Assembly: GCA_028554795.2 (NCBI GenBank)
Contig: CM068829.1
Coordinates: forward strand, 137,461,579-137,525,578
Length of the DNA stretch: 64,000 nucleotides
Direction of reading: 5' to 3'
Source: Sinohyriopsis cumingii
Taxonomy: Eukaryota; Mollusca; Bivalvia; Unionida; Unionidae
The notes under the pieces were generated by a model. It saw nothing but the letters and a program-made list of their open reading frames with translations. It was not told where the DNA came from and ran no database searches. Shown here in pieces: positions 32,166-44,265 of this stretch (positions are counted from its first letter, which is position 1; every line of letters starts with the position of its first letter). Position numbers and translations under genes: made by a program.

Positions 32166-33329
32166 AGCACTTTAAATTGTTAATATACCCTAGTTTTGGT
32201 ATTGGTGCATTTCAAAGAATATTGTGACCTCGTAGTCTGCAAAAAGGCAAACAATTAGACTCGTTGAGCATCAACAAAATAAAATTGATTTTGAAATGTG
32301 CTTTTTATGTCTTTAATATTTAAAAAAATATTTTAAAAAATCACATTAAGATGAATATGTTTGATTAAAATTTTCTCAAAATGTCAAAGCGTGGATTTTA
32401 ATTCACATGCTTTTTAATTGACTGGATACAGAAGACATAAAAACAGTGTAATAAAGCTACTTGACATTTTAATGAACCAAGCATAAAACTAATTCAGTTT
32501 GTTTTCGCCGACTCCTATTCAGTTTAACACAATAAACTTTTACTGTCAAGGTGTCCATTAATAGTGTTAATATTAACAATAATAACACGTGATAAAAATT
32601 GGTTTATCAATGAACTGTCTGCAAAAACACAATAAGATCTTTCTTGGAAAGGATAGGCAATTAAGTTAAGAGATATAAAATCCAGAATAATGTGAAACTA
32701 AACTGATCTTCAATACAGTGTACTATACCTTCTTGTATATAACATGTAACCATTGTGATCAACGTGGAAGACTTGCTGGCACATTATACACTTTTGTTTA
32801 AAGTATGATTTCAAAATGAACAGACTAAGCCATTATCCGTCTGCACATTCTGTGCGAGAAGAACTAAAGTAGTGTCATAGTGGGGATTTGAGAATTTTAT
32901 TACTGATTTGGGTTTGAGCCTTCCATCAACCCTCTGACTCTGACCCCATGACCTAACACGTTTTGAATAGCATGATTTCCAAGTCCAAACCTGATGAACC
33001 CTACACACACATACACACAACAAAAACATGTATAAGTGTTTTACCCCAAAACTGGGCCAACAGTAAACTGTGAGGGATCTGAGGCCCTATACATGCACTC
33101 AAGTCCACTTTACTAGCCCTCCCCTCAAGAGTCTTAATGTTGTTCTTATAAACTCTGTTTGTAGCATTTATTTAGAACAGTCAAACAAGCATGATAGTAG
33201 CATGTCTTTGCTCAATGAGATACCAATCTGAGTGGAGATTTGCTCATTTTGTGTCAGAATATTATGTTAAATACCGGTAGTGACACTGAGTAAAGAAAAC
33301 ACTGTTTAACATTCACCTGTTGTTGTTGA
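32166..33329. other. Intronic, no gene seen
   Basis: Single-copy-looking AT-rich DNA. No supportable ORF. Confidence 0.5.
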
Positions 33330-33479
33330 GCAACATGGATGGTTCCAAAGGTCTGGCACAATTATATGTGGATAAAAAGTCTTTCGTTAATGGCTTTAAG
33401 TACAGCAAGCATATGACAAATAAATTGACATGTCATGCTGCATGTATTTTTCACCCAACAAGTGCTTGATGACCATGAA

Positions 33480-34000
33480 TTTTACTAAGGGGGAATCAGT
33501 GTAAAGCCTCAGTGTATGATTATGCCTGAATGCAGCAAATATGTTTTGGAATTCACTACAGTGCAATGGAAGATGAAAGTTTTTAAAGTGACTTATGCGG
33601 ACTTTGAATGTTCCTGTGAAAAGTTCCACTTTTCCAACCAAATATTCCAGTGACCACAGGTCATTATCTGAGGTTGAATCAAATACAACACAAGTTGCCA
33701 AACAAGTTTCATGCAACTTTTTGCTTAACTATAGTCAAATGTGACAATGCAACTGAGCTGCTATTGTTATACAATGGCTGGGGATCAGTTGAAGAATTTA
33801 CCAAATTGTCTGAGGTTACAGTGGAATGGATTTGTGAACAGCTTTCCTTAAATGCCAAGAAGATTATGATCGGTGATGACATTTACAAGTTTTCCACTGG
33901 ATCTGCAATGAAGCTCCACTGATGAAAAAGTGTGTGATCACTGCCACATCACTGGCATGTACAGATGATCTACACACAGTGCATACGTGGTAATGAGTGT
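33480..34000 (+). pseudogene. PolB exonuclease-region fragment, third Polinton
   Basis: The frame with MPECSKYVLEFTTV and FKVTYADFECSCEK matches the linker plus exo I motif (DFE) of Polinton PolB. A frame change leads to 33650-33922 (LLLLYNGWGSVEEFTKL, like the family's 'YRG.DAVEEF' segment), and then CDHCHITGMYR at about 33934-33966, the Cys/His motif seen also in the family B PolB. Several breaks; the polymerase palm is not recognised downstream. Confidence 0.65.
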
Positions 34001-35735
34001 CATTCCAAAAACATGAAAAAATACATGATATTTCTGCTGCCATTTCTCAATTCCAGCCTGTACAAGCTTGTGGCATTACAATCACTTGTTGAAATGGCAG
34101 CACTGATGACAAAACATTTGGTTTGCTCTCTTGCAATGGAATCTACCCATATGAGTACAAGTGCAAATGGAAAAAGTTTTTTTTAACTTACTGATTGAGG
34201 TCCCATGAAGGCATTGCTGCTGGCCACTACATGCATGTAAACAATGTCTGGTACACACTTGGTTGTCAAAACCTTGCTGACTACCACAATCTGTACCACC
34301 GATTGTTTTTGTACCTGCACATCCATGGCTTTTCCCAACAAAACCAGCATGACACAAGTTGCAATGTGATTCAATGCGATTCAATGACAGCATCAAAAGC
34401 ACTGCTGCAGATCAGATCCCAAATCTTGGATCACAGGTGTTTCAATTCATTTGAGATCGACTATGTTGATTAGTGACTCAGCAGCTCCAGTTGCCCTCCC
34501 ATCCACAACAGCAATGCTTGTGCCAGTCTTTAAACAATTTGCTCAACACCATTATCACAAGCCAATACTGATTAATTATTGCAAATCTCGCAATGGGAAT
34601 CAGATTCTGGTTAGTACAAGGTATTAGATGAAACCTGAATGGATCAATGATGGCTAAATTGGAAGATGCAACCAATCCCATATTTGACAGTGACACTCCT
34701 GTGTTGGTACCTAAGATTTTCAGTTTTATTCATACTTGGCAAAGAACCTAATTAATCAGGACTAGCAGAATTACAAGTGCAGGAATATGTCTTTTTATTT
34801 TCTCTTGTATGATGCAAATGAACATGCAGATTGTATCCAGTATTTTTCACATCAACTTATCATGGCTGCTTTCATGGACCTGTAACCCACTGGCATGCCT
34901 GCCCGACTCTGCACAAACAACATCACTATACGAATTTCAAACATGAATTTGAACTTTGGATTTGCACGGCCTTGTGGTCAACTTCACATGGCCTCATTTC
35001 ACTTTTCTCAGTCACACATTCAGAATTTGCAGAGATATTTGCAAGGCTATTTAACCAGAAAGGACAACCACAATGATACAATTTGGCATGGCACTGGTGT
35101 TGATGAGAGCAAGCTGTGTCATCAAAAAGAGATTGTGGATACCTGTGATAACCTCCTCGTTGATCACATAATCATGTCCATTGTTGTTTATGGGGTCTGT
35201 GGTCACATCAACGCTGTTGCTGTTTGCACTCACCACAGACTTAATACAAAGCAACATTTAACAGTTTTCAGGGCAAATAAGTACCCAACATGTGTTTATG
35301 GTGTTGCAAGAAATGGGCCAGGTGACCAGTTGACAGGAGACATGATGTTTAGAAGTGACTAACATTTCTCTGAGGTTAAATGATCAGGAACCCTCCAAGG
35401 AAATTTCGCTTTGATTTTGCTAACAATTATGTCACATGTGCATATCACACACTATGGTCATACATGCCCCGGCAAGAAAATGTTGACGTGGATCTGCAGA
35501 TTTTCCCAAAAGACTTTGCAACTTTGTATCTGATTTATTACTTTTATTGATACAAACTGACCAAGTGAAGCAGTCTGGTCAACATGTGCTTCAAACCACA
35601 AATTATTGATCATGCTTGTTACAGATGTATTGATGTACTTTTGGACAAGACTGTTGCTGGAAGGCACAGATGGCCAAATGCGAGTCTTTGACATGGCTGT
35701 GGAAAGCTTGTAATTAAACAGCACAATTAAAAAAA
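34001..35735 (+). other. Decayed, unrecognised coding-like region of third Polinton
   Basis: Moderately long frames (34195-34473, 34895-35362) with ordinary protein-like composition but no motif I can name. Position suggests PolB middle or virion genes. Not called as genes. Confidence 0.3.
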
Positions 35736-36040
35736 ATGTCATATCATAAAGTTAAATTTGGTCTAAGTAAAACTCAGTTTGTGAAAGTAAAAAGCACAAT
35801 AAGAAATGAATGTGTGGTCACATCAAAACTTTCTCCAACAAACCTGACCAGAAATCTCCCCATGTGGTTATCCCAAACATAACTTATCAGCTCAATGCAG
35901 CCAAACAAAAAAAAGTCTCTGGAACATTAAAGGTGCTGAAGTCAGAGTTGATGCAAATGCAAATGAGCAGTGGAATATTTCCATTACTCATGACCATTCC
36001 AGTGCTGTTGGCAGCTGTGTTCCTGTGGTTGCAAAAGTAG
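35736..36040 (+). pseudogene. Polinton LTKTQ-type small virion/membrane protein, frameshifted
   Basis: The ATG frame at 35736 reads MSYHKVKFGLSKTQFVKVKS and ends at TAA near 35881. The next frame (to TAG 36038-36040) carries SELMQMQMSSGIFPLLMTI and a hydrophobic tail. From memory, animal Polintons encode a conserved small protein with repeated LSKxQ/LTKTQ units followed by a Gly-rich hydrophobic segment, and this order matches. Exact role uncertain; adenovirus pX/pVI-like virion functions have been suggested for such proteins. Confidence 0.55.
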
Positions 36041-36490
36041 CTACATTAAGCATCAGTAGCAATTGTAACCACATCTAGGATGGCTAAAAAAAGGCAGTGG
36101 GAGTAGTAGCAGTCAGAACCACACCTAGGATGGCTACAAAAAAGGCATTGGGAGTATTAGCAGTTGGAACCACATCTAGGATGGCTACTAAAAAGGCAGT
36201 GGGAGTATTAGCAGTTGGAACCACATCTAGGATGGCTAAAAAAATGCAGTGGGAGTAGTAGCAGTCAGAACCACACCTAGGATGGCTACAAAAAAGGCAT
36301 TGGGAGTATTAGCAGTTGGAACCACATCTAGGATGGCTACTAAAAAGGCAGGGAGTAGTAGCAGTTGGAACCACATCTAGGATGGCTACAAAAAAGGCAT
36401 TGGGAGTAGTAGCAGTTGGAACCACATCTAGGATGGCTACTTAAAAGGCACTGGGAGTTATAGCAGTCAGAACCACATCTAGAATACCTT
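36036..36490. repeat. Minisatellite, about 52 bp x 8
   Basis: Unit 'gcagttggaaccacatctag' + 'gatggctacaaaaaaggcat'. It begins exactly where the LTKTQ-type frame ends, so the array may have grown from the gene's own 3' sequence. Confidence 0.9.
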
Positions 36491-36589
36491 TTGAAAAATG
36501 CAGTTGGAGGCTGCATTGCATCAGAAAAAAGAAAAAGGCCTCTGGCTACCTAGGACATTTTGGCAAGGAAAGGGTTTTCAGCTACCTTG

Positions 36590-37035
36590 GACCACTCAAA
36601 GTTGAAAAGGTCTTCAACTGTGTCATAACTGTTGACACATTAACCAATTTTAATTTGCCCACAGTAAAAAAATAAATCAAGTGCTTCTACGATGTCTTCA
36701 TGATGAACTTACATCAACGTTTCCCCACATGCAAGAAAATATATTTTGAACTTGGATTCATCATGTGGACCTGGAATTCACTGGGTCATATACAAGGTAA
36801 TGTGTCAACATCTTTTGTATTTTTGACTTTCAGGGGCTTGTACCACCATGTGAAGTTGTTGATTATTGACATGGTGGTTTTGCCTGGTGAACAAAGCTGC
36901 AAAACTTGGATTAGCAGCCTGATATGTGGACATTTTGCCAATGAAACACTGCATGCACTCAAACATTCACCTACACTACAAGAGCTAGATGATTTTGTGT
37001 TGTTCAAGAAAAAGTCACTCAGAAACCAAGTCTGA
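36590..37035 (+). pseudogene. Polinton adenain-like cysteine protease, decayed
   Basis: In one frame, LNLDSSCGPGIHWVIYK (about 36750-36800) holds the catalytic His before Trp. A second frame gives FCIFDFQGLVPPCEVVDY (about 36814-36867), the 'YFDSFG.PPP.EV..Y' element with the catalytic Asp. A third gives SLICGHFANETLHALK (about 36910-36965), around the active-site Cys. His, Asp and Cys follow the order and spacing of the C5/Ulp1-type maturation protease of Polintons and adenoviruses. Frame changes separate each block, so it is dead. Confidence 0.65.
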
Positions 37036-37039
37036 ATGA

Positions 37040-37264
37040 TACCAAATGCCTGCTGACTTTTATGGATGCTCAATAGCAGCAAACCAGTGCAGCACCAATA
37101 AGGATCTGATATGGTTTGCCACCAAAGTGGATCAGGTCATCCTCAGTGTTGACCCTGGCAAGCTTCAAAATCATAAAGGGTTTGAAGCGCTGAAACCAGA
37201 TCTGAAACCCCCACTATGTCACTACTGCCAGGTTTACTGTTTGCCCTTTGGAATTATTGATTAA
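37040..37264 (+). pseudogene. Possible start of a Polinton minor capsid protein
   Basis: Open frame 37046-37264 with CSTNKDLIWFATKVDQVILS, which loosely resembles the 'CxKSELDLFxxPPTQTSI' start of penton-type proteins and comes directly after the protease as in complete elements. A weak match by eye; low confidence. Confidence 0.3.
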
Positions 37265-37299
37265 TTAAAGAAAAATGAAACGACCAATACATGACATCG

Positions 37300-37545
37300 T
37301 ACTATCATCTGGCATCAAATGTCCCTGTTACATGACAATATACTGTCATCTAACATAAAATTTCATCTGATACATGACAACATGTCACCTGATACATGAC
37401 AACATGTCACTTGATATATGAGAGTATGTCACCTGATACATGACAATATACTGTAATCTGGTATACAATGTCCCTGATGCATGAGAATATACAGTCATCT
37501 AACATAAAATTTCACCTGATACATGACAACATGTCACCTGAAACA
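37300..37545. repeat. Irregular repeat of 'acatgacaacatgtcacctg'
   Basis: Imperfect copies of 25-30 bp, seven or eight in number. Confidence 0.7.
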
Positions 37546-37674
37546 TCAAATGGTGTATCAAAGTATCTATACATTAGTGTTGTAATGTAATAAAACAATT
37601 TGTCTCCTGAAGAGTCAGTCTTTTATCTTAAACCTGAAAGAATTATGTCAACATGTGTATCAGATGGGTTCCAC

Positions 37675-37918
37675 TGCAAACAACACTAACCCTTATCTAA
37701 CAACACTTACCCTTATCTAACAACACTAACCCTTATCTAACAACACTAACCCTTATCTAACAACACTAACCCTTATCTAACAACACCAACCCTTATCTAA
37801 CAAAACTAACCCTTATCTAACAACACTAACCCTTATCTAACAACACTAACCCTTATCTAACAAAACTAACCCTTATCTAACAACACTAACCCTTATCTAA
37901 CAACACTAACCCTTATCT
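37675..37918. repeat. 20-bp tandem repeat x 12, telomere-like word
   Basis: Near-perfect copies of 'caacactaacccttatctaa', each containing CTAACCCT. Twelve units, with occasional AAAAC variants. Confidence 0.95.
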
Positions 37919-38284
37919 GTGATGGCTCATAAGGAAAAATATTTTGTTCAAATAATTAGGCTAAAAATAAATATACATGGTTCTGGTAACAGTGTCAACA
38001 AAAAATGTGTCAGGAAGATTGGTACAAATTTTTTGTTCTTGTTTATTATTCATCTTGTTCTTTATCCATCTTGTTTTTTTTATTCATCTTATTTTATTAT
38101 CCATCTTGTGTTAGTTCACATCAAAGCTTCCAATCTGTAGTTACCACAGACATAAATAAAAAGCTACATGGTTTGAATGTCATGAAAATTATATAGGTCA
38201 GGTTAGCAGAACCAATTATGATTTTTTTTGGCCTGGCCTTAGTTACAATGAACAGCATAGACCTAGTTTTGCCAGCAATTTGCA

Positions 38285-38315
38285 GCTGGATCCAGCTTGT
38301 GTGTGTGCGTGTGTG

Positions 38316-38356
<41 letters not shown>
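38285..38356. repeat. (TG)n microsatellite
   Basis: Long GT run with a few interruptions. Confidence 0.95.
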
Positions 38357-38359
<3 letters not shown>

Positions 38360-39890
38360 GATGCATGCATACATTAATGTATGTACTATATGGTTTAATG
38401 ACAATACTGGCTATATAATGCTGATTAAAATGTACATTCTAAAAATGTAAAGATAAAGAACTGCCCAAACAAGCCTTCAGGAAGATAAACCCTTTCAAAT
38501 AAAATCCTAAACATGTAGTATGTCAAGATAAAATAAAAAAAAGTAAAAGATGTTAAATCTAAAAAAGGAATTTAAACTAAAACATATGTAAAAAGTATAA
38601 ATTCTAAAATAAAAGGTCAACATTTTTTATAACAAACTGCATTCCTTCAAAAATTCTTAGATTTTCTCTGGGGGTACATCATCATGAAGATGTTCACATC
38701 AAAACATTTTTCCATTTCATATCATTGTGGAAGTCAATACACTAAACAAAACTGTCTTACACTATCAGTGGACAATGCTATGGTATGCACTCTGGCCGAC
38801 ATATATGTCCTACACAATGATAGACTCAATATTACCTCATGTGTACAATTTATTCTATACTAGGGATGAGATTCTCTAAGGATTGGTAGATGTTTTGAAA
38901 CTTTGAGAACATAAATTTATGGCATTAGTAACAGAACTAGTAGAATCACAATAACGTTGGTCATATGGTACCTTTTTATTATTAGTTTCCAGTGTCATAT
39001 ACTTTGAAACACTGGGTTTCATCTTTTGAATTGCATGTTAAAACAGCTAGAAAGGAACTGAGGTTTTCAAATCTACCTAGTATACTTGAAAATTTGAATT
39101 TTAAAGCCAATTATTTCCTATTTAGTCTTCTTTGATGGAAATGTAATTAAAATGATGTTTTTAAAATTAAAATACTTTTAAGATTCAAAGTAATTATATC
39201 TAAATTTCCACATTTTAAAAACATATTCTAGTATCAACAGAATATACTTTAGTCTCCAACTCTGTAATCTGAGTGATTGATGGTGTATCATATTAATGGA
39301 TGACTGAAATTGACAGATCTCAACTTTAATTGACAACCTGATCTAAAATGAAATCGTTGATGAAAAGCAAATAATAAGCAAGTGATAAAAAAGTAAATTA
39401 ATCAACATGATGCAACTTAAAAACTGTCAATTCAAAATCTGCTAGATAAAGGTTTAAATTTTCATATAATTTTTTAAAATGAAAATGTGAAATTCTCCTT
39501 CCATAAAAAAATAACTGTTTACTGTTTCCTTTTGCATCAACGAATTTGGCTGAATAATGGATATTGCACTACTGCCTGTACAGTTTTGCCAGAAAGCAGG
39601 AAGTAAATTATTAGGTGAAAGCAAAATTAATGAAACATTGGCCAAGAAATGGACAAAAATTAACAATATACCAGCATCAGTATCAAATGAATTTGATTGA
39701 CATACATATGCACAAACTATCAATTTCCAAAAAAATGATAAAAAGAAATTAATTTGCTTTTATTTAAGTGCTTATCCTATCTTAGGGCCAAGCCAATCTT
39801 ACATTTCAGTCATTTGCTATACATTAATTCCAAGGGCACAAAAACAATGGAATGTATTAATGAATTATGTTTAGTTTGGTGTTGTATGAA
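38360..39890. other. Intronic, no gene seen
   Basis: AT-rich; no repeat or ORF that I can support. Confidence 0.5.
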
Positions 39891-39897
39891 ATGAAAA

Positions 39898-40044
39898 TAG
39901 GTTATTTAGTACCTAGGTAATTGACTTACATGCTATGCCCAAGCACACTCTAAACCGGACCCAGACTGGTTTGATGGGAGGATTTGAACCTGCACCAATT
40001 CTGTTACAATCTGACATACTAGCCACTATGCCACTGCAGCTCTT
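39898..40044 (-). mobile_element. tRNA-derived SINE fragment, other family
   Basis: The minus strand has box A-like TGGCATAGTGG and box B-like GGTTCAAATCC at SINE spacing (about 45-50 bp). The body is short and unlike families 1 and 2. Confidence 0.5.
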
Positions 40045-40129
40045 AATGAATTAAATGTTGAATATACTAACACAAGATTTTGTGATGTCTGGATAAAAAC
40101 GAAATAAGATACTACATTTAATTGCTTAT

Positions 40130-40325
40130 AAGTTTGGTCCATCTGGAAACAAAATAAACCATGATTTGCTATGGCATAAATATCAGGGTCTATGATGTTT
40201 GTTCTAATGATTACTCATAACAAAATGCATAGACCCAGATCTGCTGGTGCATTATGCAATAACAGATCAAGGTCCATGTTGTTTGTAGTTGGATCTGACT
40301 TATAAGCAAGTATAGATGGTACAAA
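40130..40325. repeat. MITE-like repeat, copy 6
   Basis: 'agacccagatctgctggtgc' ... 'gcaataacagatcaaggtcc' hairpin; ends 'acttataagcaagtatagat'. Confidence 0.7.
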
Positions 40326-40429
40326 TATTTTCATCGTTTTTCCTTAAAATTGTTTGGATGAAATGTAGAATTGTAAACTAATTATAGATAATTATACGAT
40401 GATCTGCGGTCTGCTTAGTCAGGACTAAT

Positions 40430-40882
40430 GTAAAAATGTCTACATCTAATGTAAAAATGTCAGGACTGACAACATTTAATGTACAAATGTCAGGACTAAA
40501 TTAATGTTGTTGTTGTTGTTGGGTTAAACGCCAATTTTCAGCACATGATAGGCTATACATGGTGGCCAGTATTAATGGTGGAGAAAGAACCCAGGAAAAC
40601 CCCGGGAAGAACCACTAACCCACGAGAAGCTACTGGCAAGCTTTCTCACATACCCACATTGACAGAATCCGAGACTCGAACCCACACAGACACAGGTGAG
40701 ATGGCAATGATCCATAACGGAGAGTGCTTTAGACCACTCAGCCACTTGGGGTCCCCAGTACTAATGTACAAATATCAGTATTTAATGTACAAATGTCAGG
40801 ACTGAAAGCATTTAATGTACAAATGTCAGTATTTAATGTACAAATGTCAGGATTGACAGCATTTAATGTACAAATGTCAGGA
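40430..40882. repeat. Minisatellite 'aatgtacaaatgtcag', left part
   Basis: Mixed 17- and 32-bp units; interrupted by a SINE (40506-40756) and then by an LTR-like block. Resumes at 42719. Confidence 0.9.
40506..40756 (-). mobile_element. SINE family 1, copy 3
   Basis: Reversed copy: (gttgtt) tail, 'gggttaaacgccaattttca', head ending 'ccactcagccacttggggtc'. Embedded in the tandem array. Confidence 0.9.
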
Positions 40883-42718
40883 TGTGATGTTTTACCCCAA
40901 CCCCTTGTATTATACATGTATTTATAAGTCTGTAAGTGGAGCCAGGTAAGCTTTGTTTTTCCAAGTACCTAAGTTGGCTAATCCTCTTACGTAACCCAGT
41001 CTTTGTTTGAGCTCTTGAGTGGAAATCTGGCGGGAATCTTTGTACATGGGAACACGTGACGTAGACAACTTCAAAGAGCCAGAAGCCGACAATGGTAGGC
41101 TGGACAGTACATGGGGACACACAGACTGACATTTTTATGATTGACAGTTCGATCAAATGACCAGAGTCCGTCGCCATCCAATCGGGATGCGTTGTAGGTG
41201 GGACTTGATTCGAGAAACTGGCATAAGACTTGTACAAGCCTGAAATTCGTCAGTTGGTGTTTCAGAGTCGCAGTGACACACACTCCGTTAGCCATTCGTA
41301 AAAATTGGCGGAATTTAGGAAATTCATGAAATAGCTTCGATCAGGTAAGTTTGATGTTACGTTGATTCTGCTTGATACGACTGCTGTTAATTGAAGAGAA
41401 TTTGTCGTATGTATACATTTTACTTGTATTGAAGTATGAATAGTTAATTATGACCTTAATATTTTGCATTTTTTTCATGACTTTAGCTAGTACTTTTGTT
41501 TACGATTGATTACGATGTTGATTCGTTGCATCATTATTCATAATGTTACTATGTACACCTTATTGGTGAGGCGAAAATGTTCTCTTCTTTCGCTAGTAAT
41601 ATGTGTGCATATTATTTCATGGATTATTACGTTTACGCCCTTTTGAAAGGACGATTTGTATTTGTGAAGAATTGTATTGCTCGCTAGCCGCTATAAGAAT
41701 TAATATTGTAATTCTTTGCGTAGTTATATTTTGGTAGACAGGAAATTTGTTTACGTAATGATAGATTTTGCCATTGAGTAACGGATTGCCGTTTATCACC
41801 ATTTGAATGTGAATATTGTGGATTTGGTACGCTTGTGTAGGAAATATATATAAATATATAAATATATAGATAGTCATATTACTAATCGTAGTAATATTTT
41901 AGTACAATCATATTTGAAATATTTTGTATGTATATACTGATAGGGCTCAGTATGTAGATATTTGAATCCTTTGTGTGATTGTGTTATGGCGCCATTTTTG
42001 TAAGTGGCGGAAGTGTATGGGAATTTCGATGTGTGCGCATGCGCGACCCAAATGTCCCGCCTTAAACTGATGGTTCAGTTCAGTGACGTAGTGTGAGGGA
42101 AGATTTTTATAACCCTATGCTAATGCATTATACCTTTCAACAGGAAGCTTTCGGGGGACGAAAGAATTTCAGAGAATTTCGGGGGACGAGAGAAGTTCAG
42201 AGAATTTCGGGTGACGGTGAGAGATACCGAGTGAATTTCGGGTGACCTCAAGGGATACCGTCAAGGGTTCCGGATACTAGAAGAGGAACTGGAAGTCAAG
42301 ATAACGGCAAGGAACAAGGATTATAGAAGAGGAAGCGGAAGTGGAGATCACGAAAGGAGAGAAAGACAAGGGAACGAAGAGATTTAGATGAGTAGCACTC
42401 AAGAAGGGAAAATCTCCTCACACTGTGAACTCAAATGATGATCAAAGGGATCATTGGGGGAAAGAGAAACATTGATTACTTTAAATTCTTTTAAATTTCA
42501 TTTATCAAATTGTTATTGTTTAGATTTCATCTTTGTATTTCTTTTAATTTAACTGTCGGCATTGCTGACTGGGGGCTCGTAGCCATAAATATATTTAGTC
42601 AATAAATAATATAGTGTCCAGAATTAACTTTCTGAATAAGGACCAGGGGAACTTCTCATAATTCGTTAAAGTCTATAAGAAGAACCCCACCCCTAGACAA
42701 CCACTACACCCCCACACA
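40883..42718 (+). mobile_element. Possible solo LTR, 1.84 kb
   Basis: Begins TGTGATG and ends CACACA, giving the TGTG...CACA ends of an LTR. It interrupts the 'aatgtcag' array cleanly. A TATA-like 'tttttataaccc' at about 42105 and AATAAA at about 42603 are in promoter/polyadenylation order. It is richer in CpG than its surroundings and contains short repeats with 'ttcgggggacga'. No gag, pol or second LTR is present. Flanking 5-mers (cagga/gtatt) do not match, so a target duplication is not shown. Alternatively it is an unrelated insertion. Confidence 0.45.
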
Positions 42719-43380
42719 GTATTTAATGTACAAATGTCAGGCCTGACAGCATTTAATGTAGAAATGTCAGTATTTAATGTACAAATGTCAGGACTAATGT
42801 GCAAATGTCAGCATTTAGTGACCAAATGTCAAGACTGATGTACAAAAATCAGCATTTAATGAAAAATGTCAGCACTGATGTACAAATGTCAGCATTTAAC
42901 CAAGACTATCAGCACTAATGTACAAATGTCAGCATTTAATGATGACTGTCAGCACTAATGTACAAATGTCAGCATTTAATGTATTAATATCAGGAGTGAT
43001 GCTTGTGTGTGTGCGATTTGGATTTTTAAGCTAGCTGTAACAATTTTCCAGTCATATCGCTATGATATCTGCAGTGTGGCAGTTTATACTAATGTCTAGC
43101 ACTGGGGCATCATGCCACAGACATGTAGCATGATGTACCACCCAATCACATTATTCTGACACCAGGCCAAACAGTTGTAACACTAGCCTCTTAATGCTGA
43201 GCACCAAGTGAGGGAGCTGCTAATACCATTTTATAAGTCTTTGGTATCACTCGGCTGGGGTTTGAACCCACAACCTCACACATCTCAGCACAATGCTCTA
43301 ACCACTTAGACCACCAGAGCAGTGATCAGGAGTGATGTAAAATATCAGTATCTAATATTGTTAAACATAAAAAAAGACAT
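42719..43380. repeat. Minisatellite 'aatgtacaaatgtcag', right part
   Basis: Continuation of the array, again interrupted by a SINE at 43002-43324. Confidence 0.85.
43002..43324 (-). mobile_element. SINE family 2, copy 2
   Basis: Same layout as 23773-24093. Flanked by 'atcaggagtgatg' at 42989-43001 and 43325-43337. Confidence 0.9.
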
Positions 43381-43689
43381 TTACACTGTTATAGAAAACA
43401 GATGTATTTCAAAATGTAGGTTTAAAATGGCAAGGGAAAATCCCACTGTTTTGATAATGAAATCAGAATGATGATCATCAAACATTCTGTGATTGTTCAT
43501 TGAATAGGTTTTTAAACAGTGAACTGGATGAACTCATTCTTACTCTTTTTAAATACATTTTGTTTCACTAGTAGCGGCCTCTTTTGTCAAAATTGTAATT
43601 TTCAACTAACTGAAAAATTTGAAATGATCGCATTTTTTGCCAGATTGGGAATCACCTCAAATAAGTTCATTTCATTATTAATAAAATGG

Positions 43690-44265
43690 ATTTTCCACAT
43701 AAACATACTGGCTACTAGAATTCATAATGTCCTCTTAAAATGAACAAGGGATATAACTGTTAAATTAAATGTACATAACATTTCTGGCAACTGCATTTCA
43801 TAATGTCTTTTTTAAGTGAACAAGGGCTACAACTCTGCTAAATCAAATATACAAAACAGTTCCAGCTTCTGAACTCACAATATCCTCTTTAAATGTATTT
43901 TCCACATAAATATACTGGCTACTGGAATTCATACTGTCCTTTTCAAATGAACAAGGGCTATAACTCCATTAAATTAAATGGATTTTCCACATAAACATAC
44001 TGGCTACTGGAATTCATACTGTCCTCTTCAAATGAACAAGGGCTATAACTCCATTAAATTAAATGGATTTTCCACATAAACATACTGGCTACTGGAATTC
44101 ATACTGTCCTCTTCAAATGAACAAGGGCTATAACTCCATTAAATTAAATGGATTTTCCACATAAACATACTGGCTACTGGAATTCATACTGTCCTCTTCA
44201 AATGAACAAGGGCTATAACTCCATTAAATTAAATGGATTTTCCACATAAACCTACTGGCTACTGA
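43690..44265. repeat. Minisatellite, about 85 bp x 5-6
   Basis: Unit contains 'ggattttccacataaacata', 'ctggctactggaattcatac' and 'gaacaagggctataactcc'. The inner four units are nearly identical. Confidence 0.9.

Larger units (their letters stand above)
33330..37270 (+). mobile_element. Third Polinton remnant, in host intron
   Basis: Plus-strand pieces in a sensible Polinton order: PolB N-terminal/exonuclease region (33.48-34.0 kb), unrecognised decayed coding (34.0-35.7 kb), an LTKTQ-type small protein (35.74-36.04), an adenain-like cysteine protease (36.6-37.0) and a possible capsid-protein start (37.04-37.26). A minisatellite has expanded between the small protein and the protease. No terminal repeats were found. 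It lies antisense to the host gene. Confidence 0.6.

Noticed and set aside
40863..41295. Minus-strand ORFs of 66-124 codons in the LTR-like block
   Set aside because: No recognisable domain, overlapping frames of similar length, and position within a non-coding repeat.
42569..42579. TGGGGGCTCGT as a tRNA-Pro primer-binding site of a retrovirus
   Set aside because: Only 11 bases match, the site lies inside the LTR-like block, and no gag or pol follows.
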